Made by a program: the position numbers and the translations under genes. From DATJGR01 sp963812255 (GTDB lineage Bacteria; Pseudomonadota; Gammaproteobacteria; Pseudomonadales; Azotimanducaceae), in NCBI GenBank assembly GCA_963812255.1, contig CAWEUM010000005.1, forward strand, positions 186,001-250,000: DNA of 64,000 nt. Reading direction: 5' to 3'. A model generated the notes under the pieces. It ran no database searches, was not told the DNA's origin, and was given only the letters and a program-made list of their open reading frames with translations. Positions 37,563 to 46,706 of this stretch are shown here, one piece after another. Position 1 is the first letter of the stretch; each line of letters begins with the position of its first letter.

Positions 37563-37937
37563 CTACATCTCCGCGAATTCAGCACTAGGCACGTCGACTT
37601 CCACAACTTCAACGCGGAACCCCCGCTTATTCAGAATGTCCTCTGATGTCCGGTCAAACAAAACAGCATCCGCCCGTCCAGTCCGCCAAGTGCGCAAGCA
37701 ATAGTCACTCAAGCCCACCCAGTTTGACATTGCCGCCGCGGTCCAGGAGAGCCAGCGCTGCGATGATTGATCAGGGGTCCCCGGTTGCGGCGGCCCCGGA
37801 AATTTCCAGGTGCCATCAATAATCGCTTTGCTCGGCTCATACGTCGAACAGCGAACAGCTAGTTCCAACCTTCCATCATCGGCAGGCAGTTTCCCGTGGT
37901 CGCCGTACAACCTCCAAACCGCACTGTGTAGGACCAT
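37563..37937 (-). CDS. Hypothetical protein, about 124 aa
   Basis: The minus-strand frame from ATG 37937 to a stop at 37563 encodes a soluble, Trp-rich protein (AVWRLYGDHGKLPADDGRLE, IIDGTWKFPGP, WLSWTAAAMSNWVGLSDYCL). Its codon use looks real and it ends VEVVEVDVPSAEFAEM. No domain recognised and no RBS stands out, so the start is unsure and the gene may be 5'-truncated: a neighbouring minus-strand frame upstream (NAYSLNNLTAKANSDG) may be its lost N-terminus. Confidence 0.4.
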   Translation of the reverse strand: MVLHSAVWRLYGDHGKLPADDGRLELAVRCSTYEPSKAIIDGTWKFPGPPQPGTPDQSSQRWLSWTAAAMSNWVGLSDYCLRTWRTGRADAVLFDRTSEDILNKRGFRVEVVEVDVPSAEFAEM

Positions 37938-38410
37938 CGCTGTTCGCTTTGGCCGTTAGGTTATTCAGACTGTAGGCGTTGAGGTCGTGCTTCTGAAAAT
38001 ATCCTTTTGCGTCGCGCATCGCGTCGATCGGCGACTGCGTCAACGCAATGCTTGCGCAGAAACAGTTCATCATCGATCGGCTTGAAGGCTACACCACCGG
38101 TCGCGTCTGAACGGCGTCGTCGAACCCAAGCGGCGGCCCCGCACGGATATGCGAACCGCAAGTCCGGCGGGCCATTCCCCTCGATGCGACCGTTGGAATG
38201 TCCGCAACCGGGCGGTCGAGCGTTTGGGTCGATTCCACCGATAGGAGGTGGTTTGTTTCCGCTATCTGCGGGAAGATGCGCGTGCATGCGTAAACTCCCA
38301 ACGATGGGCAACGACAAGATGTCGCCGTGGTAAAACCCGCTCGCTGGGCCGGGGGCCCACATCTACCCTACTTCCGCCTGCGAACGGTTCGCAAATAACC
38401 CGTGGTGACG
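37938..38410. other. Upstream region of the RND operon, no gene recognised
   Basis: Must contain the promoter of the efflux operon; no clear operator seen. AGGAGG at 38244 is a free-standing SD-like sequence without a convincing gene behind it. Confidence 0.4.
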
Positions 38411-39517
38411 ATGCGTCTATTACTGCGTTCGACGCAGCCGGTTCCACTGTTGTTCAGTGTTGGCTTGGCTCTGACGGGTTGTGGCGGGCAACCGAAGATC
38501 CCCGCTGCCGAGCTGCCTTCGAAAACGATCAGCGTCGTCACGATCGCCTCGCGCGCTATCGAAGGTGGCCTGGTCGCGTCCGGCCTGCTCATCCCGCGCG
38601 AGGATACGGCCGTATTCTCCGATCTCAACGGCTATCGCGTCGCCGACGTGTTTGTCGAAGAAGGGGTCTGGGTGATGGGCGGCCAGGCGTTGGCGCGCCT
38701 CGACGACACATTGCTGCGCTCGCAGGTCGAACAACAGGCTGCTCTCGCCAACCAGATGCAGGTGCAGGCCGAGCGGGCCGAAGCGGAGGCGGCGCGGGTC
38801 AAGGATTTCGACGGCACCAGCGTGTTTGCGCAGGAACAGATCGAGGCGCGCCGGTTTGCTGCCAAAGCTGCGCGAGCGCAAGCGGATGCGCAGGCAGCGT
38901 CGGCCCGCGACCTGCGTACGCGCGAGGAACGGATGACGATCCGCGCGCCTTACGCGGGGTTGGTGATCGAACGCAACGTTCGCATAGGTGATATGGGCGG
39001 TGGTGCCAATCCGTGGTTCCGCATCGCCAAAGAGGGTCAGATCGAACTGGCCGCCGACGTTTCCGAAAACGCCTTGTCGCGCCTTCAAGTGGGTGCCACC
39101 GCAAAGATCATCCTGGCGGATGGAACTGAAGTCGACGGAAAGGTGCGTCTGGTCAGCCCACGCGTCGATGCAAACACCAAGTTGGGCAAGGTTCGCATCG
39201 AACTGCCGGTCACGGCATCGATCCGAGCAGGCGGCTTTGCGCGGGCCATCTTCACCGGCGTGTCGGTCGCGAGCGTAGCCGTTCCCGAGACCGCGATTCT
39301 GTATGACGCCGACGGCGCGGCGGTCATGCTGGTTGGAGATGACAACACCATTAGCCGTGTGGCCATCGTTGCCGGCCAACGCGGTGGCGGGTATGTGGAG
39401 TTAGTCAATGGGCCGCCCGTCGGATCCCGCGTGGTCGCAAAGGCCGCGGCCATGCTGGTGACCGGAGACAAGATCACCCCTCTCGAAGTGTCCGAATCCG
39501 TCACTGCGGCGCAATGA
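38411..39517 (+). CDS. RND efflux periplasmic adaptor (membrane fusion) lipoprotein
   Basis: A 368-aa HlyD-type adaptor. The signal ends in a lipobox (LALTGCGG), so it is probably acylated. Order of parts: barrel-sandwich half-motif (SGLLIPREDTAVFSDLNGYR, VADVFVEEGVWVMGGQALAR), a helical hairpin (LRSQVEQQAALANQMQVQAE), the returning lipoyl half (MTIRAPYAGLVIERNVRIGD), beta-barrel and membrane-proximal domains. I prefer the ATG at 38411 over two GTG codons just before it. The stop overlaps the pump gene by ATGA. No outer-membrane channel gene is present, so a shared TolC-type channel is likely. Confidence 0.92.
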   Translation: MRLLLRSTQPVPLLFSVGLALTGCGGQPKIPAAELPSKTISVVTIASRAIEGGLVASGLLIPREDTAVFSDLNGYRVADVFVEEGVWVMGGQALARLDDTLLRSQVEQQAALANQMQVQAERAEAEAARVKDFDGTSVFAQEQIEARRFAAKAARAQADAQAASARDLRTREERMTIRAPYAGLVIERNVRIGDMGGGANPWFRIAKEGQIELAADVSENALSRLQVGATAKIILADGTEVDGKVRLVSPRVDANTKLGKVRIELPVTASIRAGGFARAIFTGVSVASVAVPETAILYDADGAAVMLVGDDNTISRVAIVAGQRGGGYVELVNGPPVGSRVVAKAAAMLVTGDKITPLEVSESVTAAQ

Positions 39518-42500
39518 CCAACCAAGACGAGTTTCGCCTTTCAGCATGGGGAATCAGGAACCCGATTCCGGTGACTGTGCTGTTCATCGGGCTCGTGGTG
39601 ATGGGTCTGTTCGCCTACTTCAAGTTACCGATCAAGAACTTCCCCAACGTGGAGTTCCCCGCCGTTGCAGTCATCGTGACGCGCAACGGCGCGGCGCCGG
39701 CCGAAATGGAAAGCCAGATCACCCGGCAGGTCGAGAACTCAATGGCGGGGCTTGCGAACGTTCAGAACATTGCCTCGACGATCACGCAGGGTTCCTCGAC
39801 GACCGTCGTCCAGTTCTATCTGGGGACCGATCTGCAGAAGGCACTGGACGACGTGCGCACGCGCACCGATCAGGCCCGCGCCGACCTGCCGCGCGACGTG
39901 GATCCGCCGTTGGTCCGGCGCCTCGAGATCGACGACCAACCGATCATGACGTACGCCGTTTCGGCGCCGAGCATGTCGATTCAGGAACTGTCGTGGTTCA
40001 TCGAAGACACCATTGCCCGCACGCTGCAGGCCGCACCCGGCGTTGCTCAGGTCAGCCGGGTCGGCGGTGTGGATCGCGAGATCAACGTCGTGCTGGATCC
40101 CGATCGCCTCGCCGCGCAGGGGCTGACCGCCGACAACGTGAACCAGGCGCTGGCGGTCGCGAGTCTGGATGCGCCGGGTGGGCGCGTCACGGTAGGTGGC
40201 CGCGAACAGACGTTGCGCATTCTCGGCGCCGCAGTCACGGTCGAGCAGATTCGCAACATCACCATCCCGACGGGCGGTGGGCGTTCGGTGCGACTCTCCG
40301 ATGTCGCGGATGTAGGTGACGGCTCCGCAGAGGTGCGCTCCTTCGCGCTGCTCAACGGTTCACCCGTGGTCGGATTCCAGGTCAGCAAGGTCAAAGACGC
40401 GAGCGAGATCACCACTGAAAACGGCGTTTCGGCGGCCATCGATAAGTTGCTGAAGACGCACGAAGGCGTATCCATCACCAAGATCCTGTCGCGCGTGGAC
40501 CAGACTCGCGCCGGGTTCATCGCCACCTGGCACACGTTGCTGGAGGGCATGCTGCTAGCGGCGTTGGTCGTGTTCATTTTTCTGCGCGATTGGCGCTCCA
40601 CGTTGATCACGGCCGTCGCGATGCCGGTCTCGCTAATCCCGACCTTCTTCTTCATGAGCCTGCTGGGGTTCAGCCTGAACATGGTGACGCTGTTGGGGCT
40701 CACCCTAGTGATCGGCATTCTGGTCGACGATGCGATCGTCGAGATCGAGAACATCGAAAAGCGCGTTTACCGCGGCCTGCGTCCCTACGACGCCGCCATC
40801 CAGGGCGCGGACCAGATTGCCCTAGCCGTGGTGGCGACTACCTTCGCCATTGCCGCCACGTTCTTTCCGGTCGTCTTCATGCCAGGGATTCCCGGACAGT
40901 TCTTCCGCGAATTCGGGGTGACGGTGACCGTCGCCGTGCTGTTCTCGCTGCTGGTGGCGCGGCTGCTGACACCGCTGATGGCCGCGTATTTCCTCGTACC
41001 GAAGCCGGCCAAAAAACGCCCGGAACTTCCGGCGCTTTATCGGCGCGCTCTGACGTGGGCGCTCGATCATCGTTGGGCGTCGGTCGCTCTGGCCACCATC
41101 CTGTTCTTCCTTTCCATCGCGCTGGTGGTGCCGTTGCCGAAAGGCGTGCAGCCTGAGGGCAATCCGAATTTTCTGAGCGTCGCGATCGAAGCGCCGCCCG
41201 GTTCGACGATCGGCGACATGCGCGCCGTCGTCAGCCAGGTTCACGATTTGCTGGCGGCGCAGCCGGAGGCCGAATCGGTCTTCGCGCAAGTGGGCAACGG
41301 TGGTCCAAGCGGAGGACCGGGCGGCTTCACATCGAGTGCCGGGGTCACCAAAGGAACAGTCACGCTGATCCTGAAGGAACACCGCGATTCCCGCGTCAGC
41401 GCGATCCGCGACCGGATACGACCGAAGTTGCTCGAGATTCCCGACGCACGACTGACGTTCGACAACGCCGAGTTCGGCTCGGCGGGCATCAATATCATTC
41501 TGACCAGCGAGACCGGCGAAGGTCTCGAAGCGGCTGGCCTGGCGTTGCAACGTCAGATGCGCGCGATACCGGGCATCGTCGATTCGCGCCCGACCACGCC
41601 GCCCAGCGGTCCCGAAATCGTCGTGCGGCCGAAAGCCGACGAGGCCGCGCGTCTCGGTGTCTCTGTCGCAACCATCGCGGCAGCGGCTCGCATCGCCACG
41701 GTCGGCGACATCGATGCCAATGTCGCGAAACTGAATGAGGGCGAACGCCGCATCCCCATCCGCGTGCGCTTGCCGCACGACGCGCGTGCCGATCTCTCGA
41801 TGATCAAGAACATGCGCATTCCCACCGCGATGGGTGGAACGACCACGCTCGAGACCGTCGCAGACGTTTATTTTCAGGCCGGACCCGCGCAGATCAGCCG
41901 TTTCGATCGCAGGCGCAACCTGACCATCCGCGCAGACCTCACCGGCGGTGTTCAGTTGGGTGACGCACTGAACAAGGTCGAGGCGTTGCCGGTCCTGAAG
42001 AATCCGCCGCCCGGACTCGGCCGTGCATCGCAAGGTCAGGAGCAGGCGCTCGCGCAGCTGACGCTGGGTTTCCTCGTGGCGTTCGCCGAGGCGATCGGTC
42101 TGGTTTATCTGGTGATGGTGTTGTTGTTCCGCAGCTTCTTCAAACCCGTGATCATCATGATGGCGCTGCCCACCGCTGTCGGCGGCGCCTTTCTGGCGCT
42201 GCTGTTGGGCGGTTCCATGCTGGGCATACCTTCGCTGATCGGTTTTCTGATGCTGATGGGATTGGCCGCGAAGAACTCGATCCTGCTGGTTGAATACGCC
42301 ATCGAACGCGAACGCGAGGGCCACAGCCAGCGGGACGCGTTGCTCGAGGCATGCAGCGAACGCGCGAGACCCATCGTGATGACCAGCCTCGCGATGATGG
42401 CCGGCATGTTGCCCACGGCGCTGTCGATCGGGCAGGGATCCGAATTCCGCCAGCCGATGGCGATCGCCGTCATTGGCGGCCTGATCACGTCGACGCTGCT

Positions 42501-42648
42501 GTCGCTGGTGCTGGTGCCCGTGGTGTACGAGTTTGTCGATGATCTCGAGCGGTGGATTCTGCCACGCTTGTCTCGCCTAGCGACGCCACGGACGGTGGCG
42601 ATGCACGCCCGCGAGTCGAATGGCACCGAAGCAGCGGATTCGCGATAG
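39514..42648 (+). CDS. RND-family efflux transporter, inner-membrane pump
   Basis: A full-length 1044-aa AcrB/MdtB-like pump with twelve TM helices in the usual 1 + large loop + 5, repeated pattern. The proton relay is intact: Asp-Asp in GILVDDAIVEIENIEKR (TM4) and Lys in LMGLAAKNSILLVEYAIE (TM10). The N-terminus (WGIRNPIPVTVLFIGLVVMG) and the porter-domain text (NGAAPAEMESQITRQVENSM) are typical of the HAE1 group that exports hydrophobic drugs or metabolites. Coupled to the adaptor gene by a 4-nt overlap. Exact substrates are unknown; no regulator is adjacent. Confidence 0.95.
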   Translation: MTNQDEFRLSAWGIRNPIPVTVLFIGLVVMGLFAYFKLPIKNFPNVEFPAVAVIVTRNGAAPAEMESQITRQVENSMAGLANVQNIASTITQGSSTTVVQFYLGTDLQKALDDVRTRTDQARADLPRDVDPPLVRRLEIDDQPIMTYAVSAPSMSIQELSWFIEDTIARTLQAAPGVAQVSRVGGVDREINVVLDPDRLAAQGLTADNVNQALAVASLDAPGGRVTVGGREQTLRILGAAVTVEQIRNITIPTGGGRSVRLSDVADVGDGSAEVRSFALLNGSPVVGFQVSKVKDASEITTENGVSAAIDKLLKTHEGVSITKILSRVDQTRAGFIATWHTLLEGMLLAALVVFIFLRDWRSTLITAVAMPVSLIPTFFFMSLLGFSLNMVTLLGLTLVIGILVDDAIVEIENIEKRVYRGLRPYDAAIQGADQIALAVVATTFAIAATFFPVVFMPGIPGQFFREFGVTVTVAVLFSLLVARLLTPLMAAYFLVPKPAKKRPELPALYRRALTWALDHRWASVALATILFFLSIALVVPLPKGVQPEGNPNFLSVAIEAPPGSTIGDMRAVVSQVHDLLAAQPEAESVFAQVGNGGPSGGPGGFTSSAGVTKGTVTLILKEHRDSRVSAIRDRIRPKLLEIPDARLTFDNAEFGSAGINIILTSETGEGLEAAGLALQRQMRAIPGIVDSRPTTPPSGPEIVVRPKADEAARLGVSVATIAAAARIATVGDIDANVAKLNEGERRIPIRVRLPHDARADLSMIKNMRIPTAMGGTTTLETVADVYFQAGPAQISRFDRRRNLTIRADLTGGVQLGDALNKVEALPVLKNPPPGLGRASQGQEQALAQLTLGFLVAFAEAIGLVYLVMVLLFRSFFKPVIIMMALPTAVGGAFLALLLGGSMLGIPSLIGFLMLMGLAAKNSILLVEYAIEREREGHSQRDALLEACSERARPIVMTSLAMMAGMLPTALSIGQGSEFRQPMAIAVIGGLITSTLLSLVLVPVVYEFVDDLERWILPRLSRLATPRTVAMHARESNGTEAADSR

Positions 42649-43106
42649 TCAAGGCATAGACCACGAACGCGCACAACTGGCTGAGCCGTCGAGATTCACT
42701 GTCCCAGTTGATCGGCACATGTACGCTCGGACAACCGCCGAAAGAAGTGCTGCCGGCCGGGGCCAACTTTTTCCGCACCTACCGTCCCACTCGCAAGGAC
42801 CGTCCGCTCGCGGTCCACAGTTTTCTCGTCCTCTACTTTTGCAGCGGCATGGCGCTCGAGGTCTGGGGGCTGCTCGCGCTGATCGGCATGGCGCCTACGC
42901 TGCCGTTGCGGTGATGAATGGCCAGCGCGCCCGCCTTGCTGCTTCACCATCGCAGCGACGTCGCCGTCTTGTCCGTCAGGTTCGTTCACTTCTGGCGCTG
43001 AAGTAGGCCATCGAATACGTGACGGCGCGTTCGTCAGTGGGATAGCGGCTTGGAGAAAAAAGTTGGCATGCGACGGGACACAGCGGCAAATGACAAGATT
43101 TCGCGC
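42649..43106. other. Unassigned; possible relic at 42708-42914 (+)
   Basis: A plus-strand frame reads FFRTYRPTRKDRPLAVHSFL then VLYFCSGMALEVWGLLALIG and ends at 42914. It looks like the end of a membrane or cytosolic protein but has no recognisable family or start. The remainder holds nothing identifiable. Confidence 0.3.
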
Positions 43107-43137
43107 TTGACTTGAAGTCGACTTCAAGTGGCAGCAT
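43107..43137 (+). promoter_or_regulatory. MerR-type promoter/operator
   Basis: TTGACT (-35, 43107-43112) is followed by the perfect 20-bp palindrome ACTTGAAGTCGACTTCAAGT (43110-43129) and CAGCAT as a poor -10 (43132-43137), giving an overlong 19-bp spacer. A dyad inside an over-long spacer is the hallmark of promoters twisted open by MerR-family activators, and a MerR gene ends this operon. Confidence 0.75.
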
Positions 43138-43164
43138 CGCACCGATCGACACAGGAGACTGATG

Positions 43165-43488
43165 ATGACTGCCAACACACCTTCCCCAGAACTCGCCTGC
43201 TCGCTAACAGATACTCAAATGCGAGAGCGGCGGACCATGGCGCGCAAGACGCTGCTTCAATACGTCGTGGACGGCCGCTTGAGCGGTCGAGAACTCGTGC
43301 TCACATTTTCGGATGCGGATGGCCTGCGTTCGAATCTGGACCAATTTGTTGAGCTCGAGCGCGGCTGCTGCGGTTTTCTATCATTCACGATCTCGGCACC
43401 CGGTCAGACGCTTTCGTTGAAGATCAATGCGCCGGAGGGTGCGCAGTCTACGCTGGAGGCATTTGCTGCCGCCGCGGGCGTTCAGTGA
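43165..43488 (+). CDS. Small protein with a GCC motif, first gene of the MerR operon
   Basis: The 107-aa cytosolic protein has ACSLTDTQMRERRTMARKTL near the N-terminus and LDQFVELERGCCGFLSFTIS in the middle, then a short C-terminal helix (STLEAFAAAAG). This matches an uncharacterised family commonly found beside MerR regulators, where CCxFxxF suggests metal or thiol chemistry. AGGAG lies 7 nt before the ATG at 43165 (an ATG at 43162 is too close). The next gene starts within its stop (GTGA). Confidence 0.7.
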   Translation: MTANTPSPELACSLTDTQMRERRTMARKTLLQYVVDGRLSGRELVLTFSDADGLRSNLDQFVELERGCCGFLSFTISAPGQTLSLKINAPEGAQSTLEAFAAAAGVQ

Positions 43489-43778
43489 CGCCCGAGCGTT
43501 CGCCGCACCGACGCGAACGGAGCCAGCAGCGTCGCGCCGTGGCCGGCGTCGCGCTCGGCCTTGGCACGCTGCTGGTATGCGAATTGCCGATCGTGCTCGC
43601 GATATTGGGACTCGGCGCGTTCAGCGCGCCCGTACGCCTGTTCGCCCCAGCGCCTTGGATCGAAGCCATCGGTCTGGTTTCGGTCACGGTCGGATTGATA
43701 GTGTTCACTGTTCTGGCGGCGAAACGGCTGCGCCACCGCCGCGGCCAAGGCATCACCACGCGCGAGAAGATCCTATGA
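43485..43778 (+). CDS. Small two-helix membrane protein, second gene of the MerR operon
   Basis: The 97-aa product starts at GTG 43485 inside the previous stop. After a basic N-terminus it has two membrane helices: GVALGLGTLLVCELPIVLAI with LGLGAF, and IEAIGLVSVTVGLIVFTVLA. The first resembles the MerT/MerC-type CxxCCALPxLLAxLGLG helix, but only one Cys is kept and CAL is CEL. It could be a metal transporter remnant or a degenerate transport helper. ATGA overlap with the MerR gene. Confidence 0.65.
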   Translation: MTPERSPHRRERSQQRRAVAGVALGLGTLLVCELPIVLAILGLGAFSAPVRLFAPAPWIEAIGLVSVTVGLIVFTVLAAKRLRHRRGQGITTREKIL

Positions 43779-44158
43779 AGATTGGCGAAGTGTCAAAACA
43801 ACTCGGAATTCCGGCGTCGACGATCCGCTACTACGAAGCCGAAGGGCTCATCGACCGGCAGTCGCGCGTGTCGGGTCGCCGCGAGATCGATGCGCGCGCA
43901 GTGTTGGGACTCCGGTTCGCTCAACTCGCACAAGCCGCCGGCTTCTCCATCAACGAAATGAAAACGCTACTCAACAGCTACGATCGCGATCCCACCCCGT
44001 CCGGCATGTGGCGATCGCTTGCGCGGGCCAAACGTGAGTGTGTGCAGACCCAGATCGACGATCTGCGGCGCATGGATCGAATCCTCGGCAAACTGCTGGA
44101 TTGCGACTGTGCGACGCTGAACGAATGCGTTGAGGCGGCCGAGGCGCGAACCTGCTGA
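43775..44158 (+). CDS. MerR-family transcriptional regulator with C-terminal cysteines
   Basis: A 127-aa regulator. The winged HTH is complete (KIGEVSKQLGIPASTIRYYE, AEGLIDRQSRVSGRREI), followed by a dimerisation helix (QTQIDDLRRMDRILGKLLDC). The tail LLDCDCATLNECVEAAEARTC carries four cysteines in a pattern like ZntR/CadR/SoxR-type sensors, so a thiophilic metal or redox signal is plausible. Start at ATG 43775 overlapping the previous stop. Probably controls its own operon through the 43110-43129 palindrome. Confidence 0.88.
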   Translation: MKIGEVSKQLGIPASTIRYYEAEGLIDRQSRVSGRREIDARAVLGLRFAQLAQAAGFSINEMKTLLNSYDRDPTPSGMWRSLARAKRECVQTQIDDLRRMDRILGKLLDCDCATLNECVEAAEARTC

Positions 44159-44633
44159 AGCGCTAGGCGGCGGATCGATACCGCGTCGCGACATTGCCTG
44201 TTCAACACGTCCGCCCGCGTGACGACACGGCTGGAACTGGAGGATCTCGTCCCCAGACTCGCTGATTTCCAGCCCTCCCATCCGCTCAGGCGCTGTCGCA
44301 AATCGGCGTTCCCACCGGATTACGCGTCTCCGCGCTGAGCAGCGACACGGCTGCCTGACTCACACAGTTTTGGAGTCCTTTGCTATGACAGAAAGAGTGA
44401 ACACCCGGATCGTTCTCAAGATCGAGTACCCAAAACCATCCAGCCCGCCCCCCACATCATCCGTCAGTTACTCTCCGAGATGCGTTTGTCCCTCCTTTGA
44501 CGCATTCCTGCCCTTTTGATACGGTCACGCCGCGCCGATCCCCGCGCGCGTACACGTTTTCCGCGACTGTGGCGTCGAACCGGAGAAATACGTCGGCGTT
44601 CTGGGAACGAATCGCCGACAGGTCGGGTGCGCC
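44159..44633. other. No recognisable gene
   Basis: No supported frame, terminator with T-run, repeat or RNA gene seen between the MerR and amidohydrolase genes. Confidence 0.45.
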
Positions 44634-45842
44634 ATGAATTTGCAGAAGTGGTTCAAGCGGCTCGCGGTGCTGTTGCTCGGCCTGCTGGTCATGGTGGGAA
44701 TCTGCGGCGTCTGGGCAATCATGTTCCTCTCGTACGGCGTCACAACAGTCCGCGACATGGGATCCGCTGACGGCAGCATTTTCAAATTCCGGGAACAGGT
44801 CCGGAACGGCGCACTACCCGGCCCGCGAATCTTCGCGGCCGGCCCCGTGCTCGATGGTTCGCCCGCCGCATTCCCTTCCAACCGGGTCGTCACAACACCC
44901 GAAGAGGCACGACAAGCAGTCGACGAAGCCGCGGCCCAAGGCGCCGACTTTATCAAGGCCTACCACATGCTCTCGCCGGAGTGCATCGCCGCGATTAAAG
45001 AACAGGCGATCACCCATGGCCTGCGCGTCGTCGGGCATGTTCCGTTGACCACGCCCGTCGAGTCGGGCCTCATCGAGGACGTCCAACATCTCACGGGCAT
45101 CCCTGTCTCCCCCGATCTGCAGGCCCTGCTTGACGATCGTGCCGAGTGGTCACTGGAGGACGCGCTCAAAATCGACGACGCGCGAATTGATGCGTTGGCG
45201 GAAGCATTCCTCAAGAACAATACCGCCTACACGCCGACCATGATCAATCCGCGGATGCGTCGTAAACAGGGTGGCGCCGTCGCCGACTCGCAGGACGACG
45301 CGATTGAAATCCTGCCCACGCTCTGGAAAGACACATGGGGCTTCATCTTCGGCACACCCTTCACGCCTGGCACCGCGGGCGAGAAGGAGTTCGAGCAGCA
45401 GCGCAAGAAATTCAAGGAAGTGACGTTCAAACTGTACCGCGCCGGTGTCGAAATTCACGCCGGACCCGATGCCATGATGCCGTACGTTGTCCCGGGAAAG
45501 AGTCTGCACGGCGAACTGGAGGAACTCGTCGACGCCGGCCTGAGCACGGAAGAAGCATTTGCCGTCGCGACCTCGGTCGCCGGCGCCTGGCTCGCGGACG
45601 ACGGCCTCGGCCAGGTAGTGGCGGGTGGACCGGCCGACTTCCTCATCTTCAGCGCCGACCCGATCGAAAATATGGAGAATTTGGACACGCTCGCCGCCGT
45701 CGTCGCAGACGGTCGCCTTTACACGCGGGCATACCTCGACCAATCCATCGAAACCTACCGCGACCACTTCCATGGAAACCTCTACGAGTCCGTCATGGGA
45801 CTGCCTATGAAACTGGGCCAGCGGTTCTACGCGCCCGATTGA
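44634..45842 (+). CDS. Amidohydrolase-family protein lacking its N-terminal metal site (probably inactive)
   Basis: The 402-aa frame starts with a membrane anchor (WFKRLAVLLLGLLVMVGICG) and passes within a few residues into FLSYGVTTVRDMGSADG. In intact relatives about 70-80 residues lie between: the beta-sandwich and the HxH metal motif of the PGLxDxHxH segment. That block is missing. Later parts are intact: YHMLSPECIAAIKEQA, LRVVGHVP, EDVQHLTGI, IHAGPDAMMPYVVPG and the C-terminal GGPADFLIFSADPIENMENL. Without HxH a binuclear hydrolase is unlikely to work, so this is probably an in-frame deletion pseudogene. Confidence 0.65.
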   Translation: MNLQKWFKRLAVLLLGLLVMVGICGVWAIMFLSYGVTTVRDMGSADGSIFKFREQVRNGALPGPRIFAAGPVLDGSPAAFPSNRVVTTPEEARQAVDEAAAQGADFIKAYHMLSPECIAAIKEQAITHGLRVVGHVPLTTPVESGLIEDVQHLTGIPVSPDLQALLDDRAEWSLEDALKIDDARIDALAEAFLKNNTAYTPTMINPRMRRKQGGAVADSQDDAIEILPTLWKDTWGFIFGTPFTPGTAGEKEFEQQRKKFKEVTFKLYRAGVEIHAGPDAMMPYVVPGKSLHGELEELVDAGLSTEEAFAVATSVAGAWLADDGLGQVVAGGPADFLIFSADPIENMENLDTLAAVVADGRLYTRAYLDQSIETYRDHFHGNLYESVMGLPMKLGQRFYAPD

Positions 45843-46159
45843 GGCGAGCGATACGCGCGCCCCCCGACCCATCACCATGGTGTGGGCCTTACACTGCTCT
45901 GTACCCCACTGAGCGCCAACGGTTAGCTGGCGGCAGAGATCGCGATCACCGCTGTTGGGTGCTGCGTCGTTTCGGCTCTGGCGTCGGAGAACAATTGGAG
46001 CTGCTGTCTGACGACCACCTGCGCACGACTTGCAAACTCACTAATGGACAACAGGTTGTTATCACTCTGGAGCGGGGCAATGCCCAACTACGCGCTGCGG
46101 TCGACCCGTGCTAGTCGTCGTCAATTTTGCTTGTGCAAAATTGTTGCCAGCTCGAGTGG
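45843..46159. other. Unassigned spacer
   Basis: A plus-strand piece (VGEQLELLSDDHLRTTCKLT, GQQVVITLERG) has coding-like wording but no start or family. Nothing else seen. Confidence 0.3.
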
Positions 46160-46490
46160 TTGGTGCCGTGGTGCATCACCAGATTGGTACCCAGGTGTCG
46201 TCTATTAACGTGGAACTTCTAAACCCAGGCTTCTATGGCACGTCTTCGAAGATCATCGGGACGTACGAATCTGGCATGTCGGGTCCGGCATCGTTCGAAG
46301 CAAAGTCTCCGCGCGAGACGCTCTGACCCGAAAGAGTTTGAGCCGCATGCGCATGTACGAGCGCGAAGTGAACTTCTACACTCGGCTTGCCGGCCACAGC
46401 CATGTCCGCGTGCCGCACTGCTACTTTGCCGATTTTGATCCCGACACGTGTCAATCGACGATTCTCATGGAGTTCCCCAACTGCATTTCT
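46160..46490 (+). pseudogene. Phosphotransferase (ecdysteroid-kinase/APH-like) relic
   Basis: Frames read VELLNPGFYGTSSKIIGTYE, SGMSGPASFEAK and then RMYEREVNFYTRLAGHSHVR, VPHCYFADFDPDTCQSTILM with EF. This is the N-lobe of a kinase-like phosphotransferase (YE..xxxFYxxLAxxxxVRVPxCYxA). A frameshift at about 46.3 kb and loss of the catalytic lobe make it dead. Confidence 0.6.
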
Positions 46491-46539
46491 AGGAGCGCAT
46501 CCAGTCTCGACTTCATCGGCTTCATTTCGCTCCCCGAAG

Positions 46540-46706
46540 GCAAGACGTCGCAATTTCTCAGCTGGTCGATCCCGGTCACGGCGACCTTCACGCTGTCCGC
46601 AACGACAGCGACCAGGACCTGGTGTTGCTGGCGGTGTTCCTTGGCGTCGACACCGTGCCGGTGATCCCGGTTGATCAAGGTCCGGCGGAATGCACCTTCC
46701 TGCCGT
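46540..46706 (+). pseudogene. Cupin-like fragment
   Basis: One frame reads VDPGHGDLHAVRNDSDQDLV followed by LLAVFLGVDTVPVIP, matching the second half of a small cupin (PGxxHAxRNxSDxDLVLLAVFLG). The first metal-binding motif is absent. Confidence 0.4.

Noticed and set aside
40822..42324. 500-codon open frame on the minus strand
   Set aside because: It is fully antisense to the RND pump gene and His/Arg-rich, a usual artefact of high-GC codon bias; no RBS or domain.
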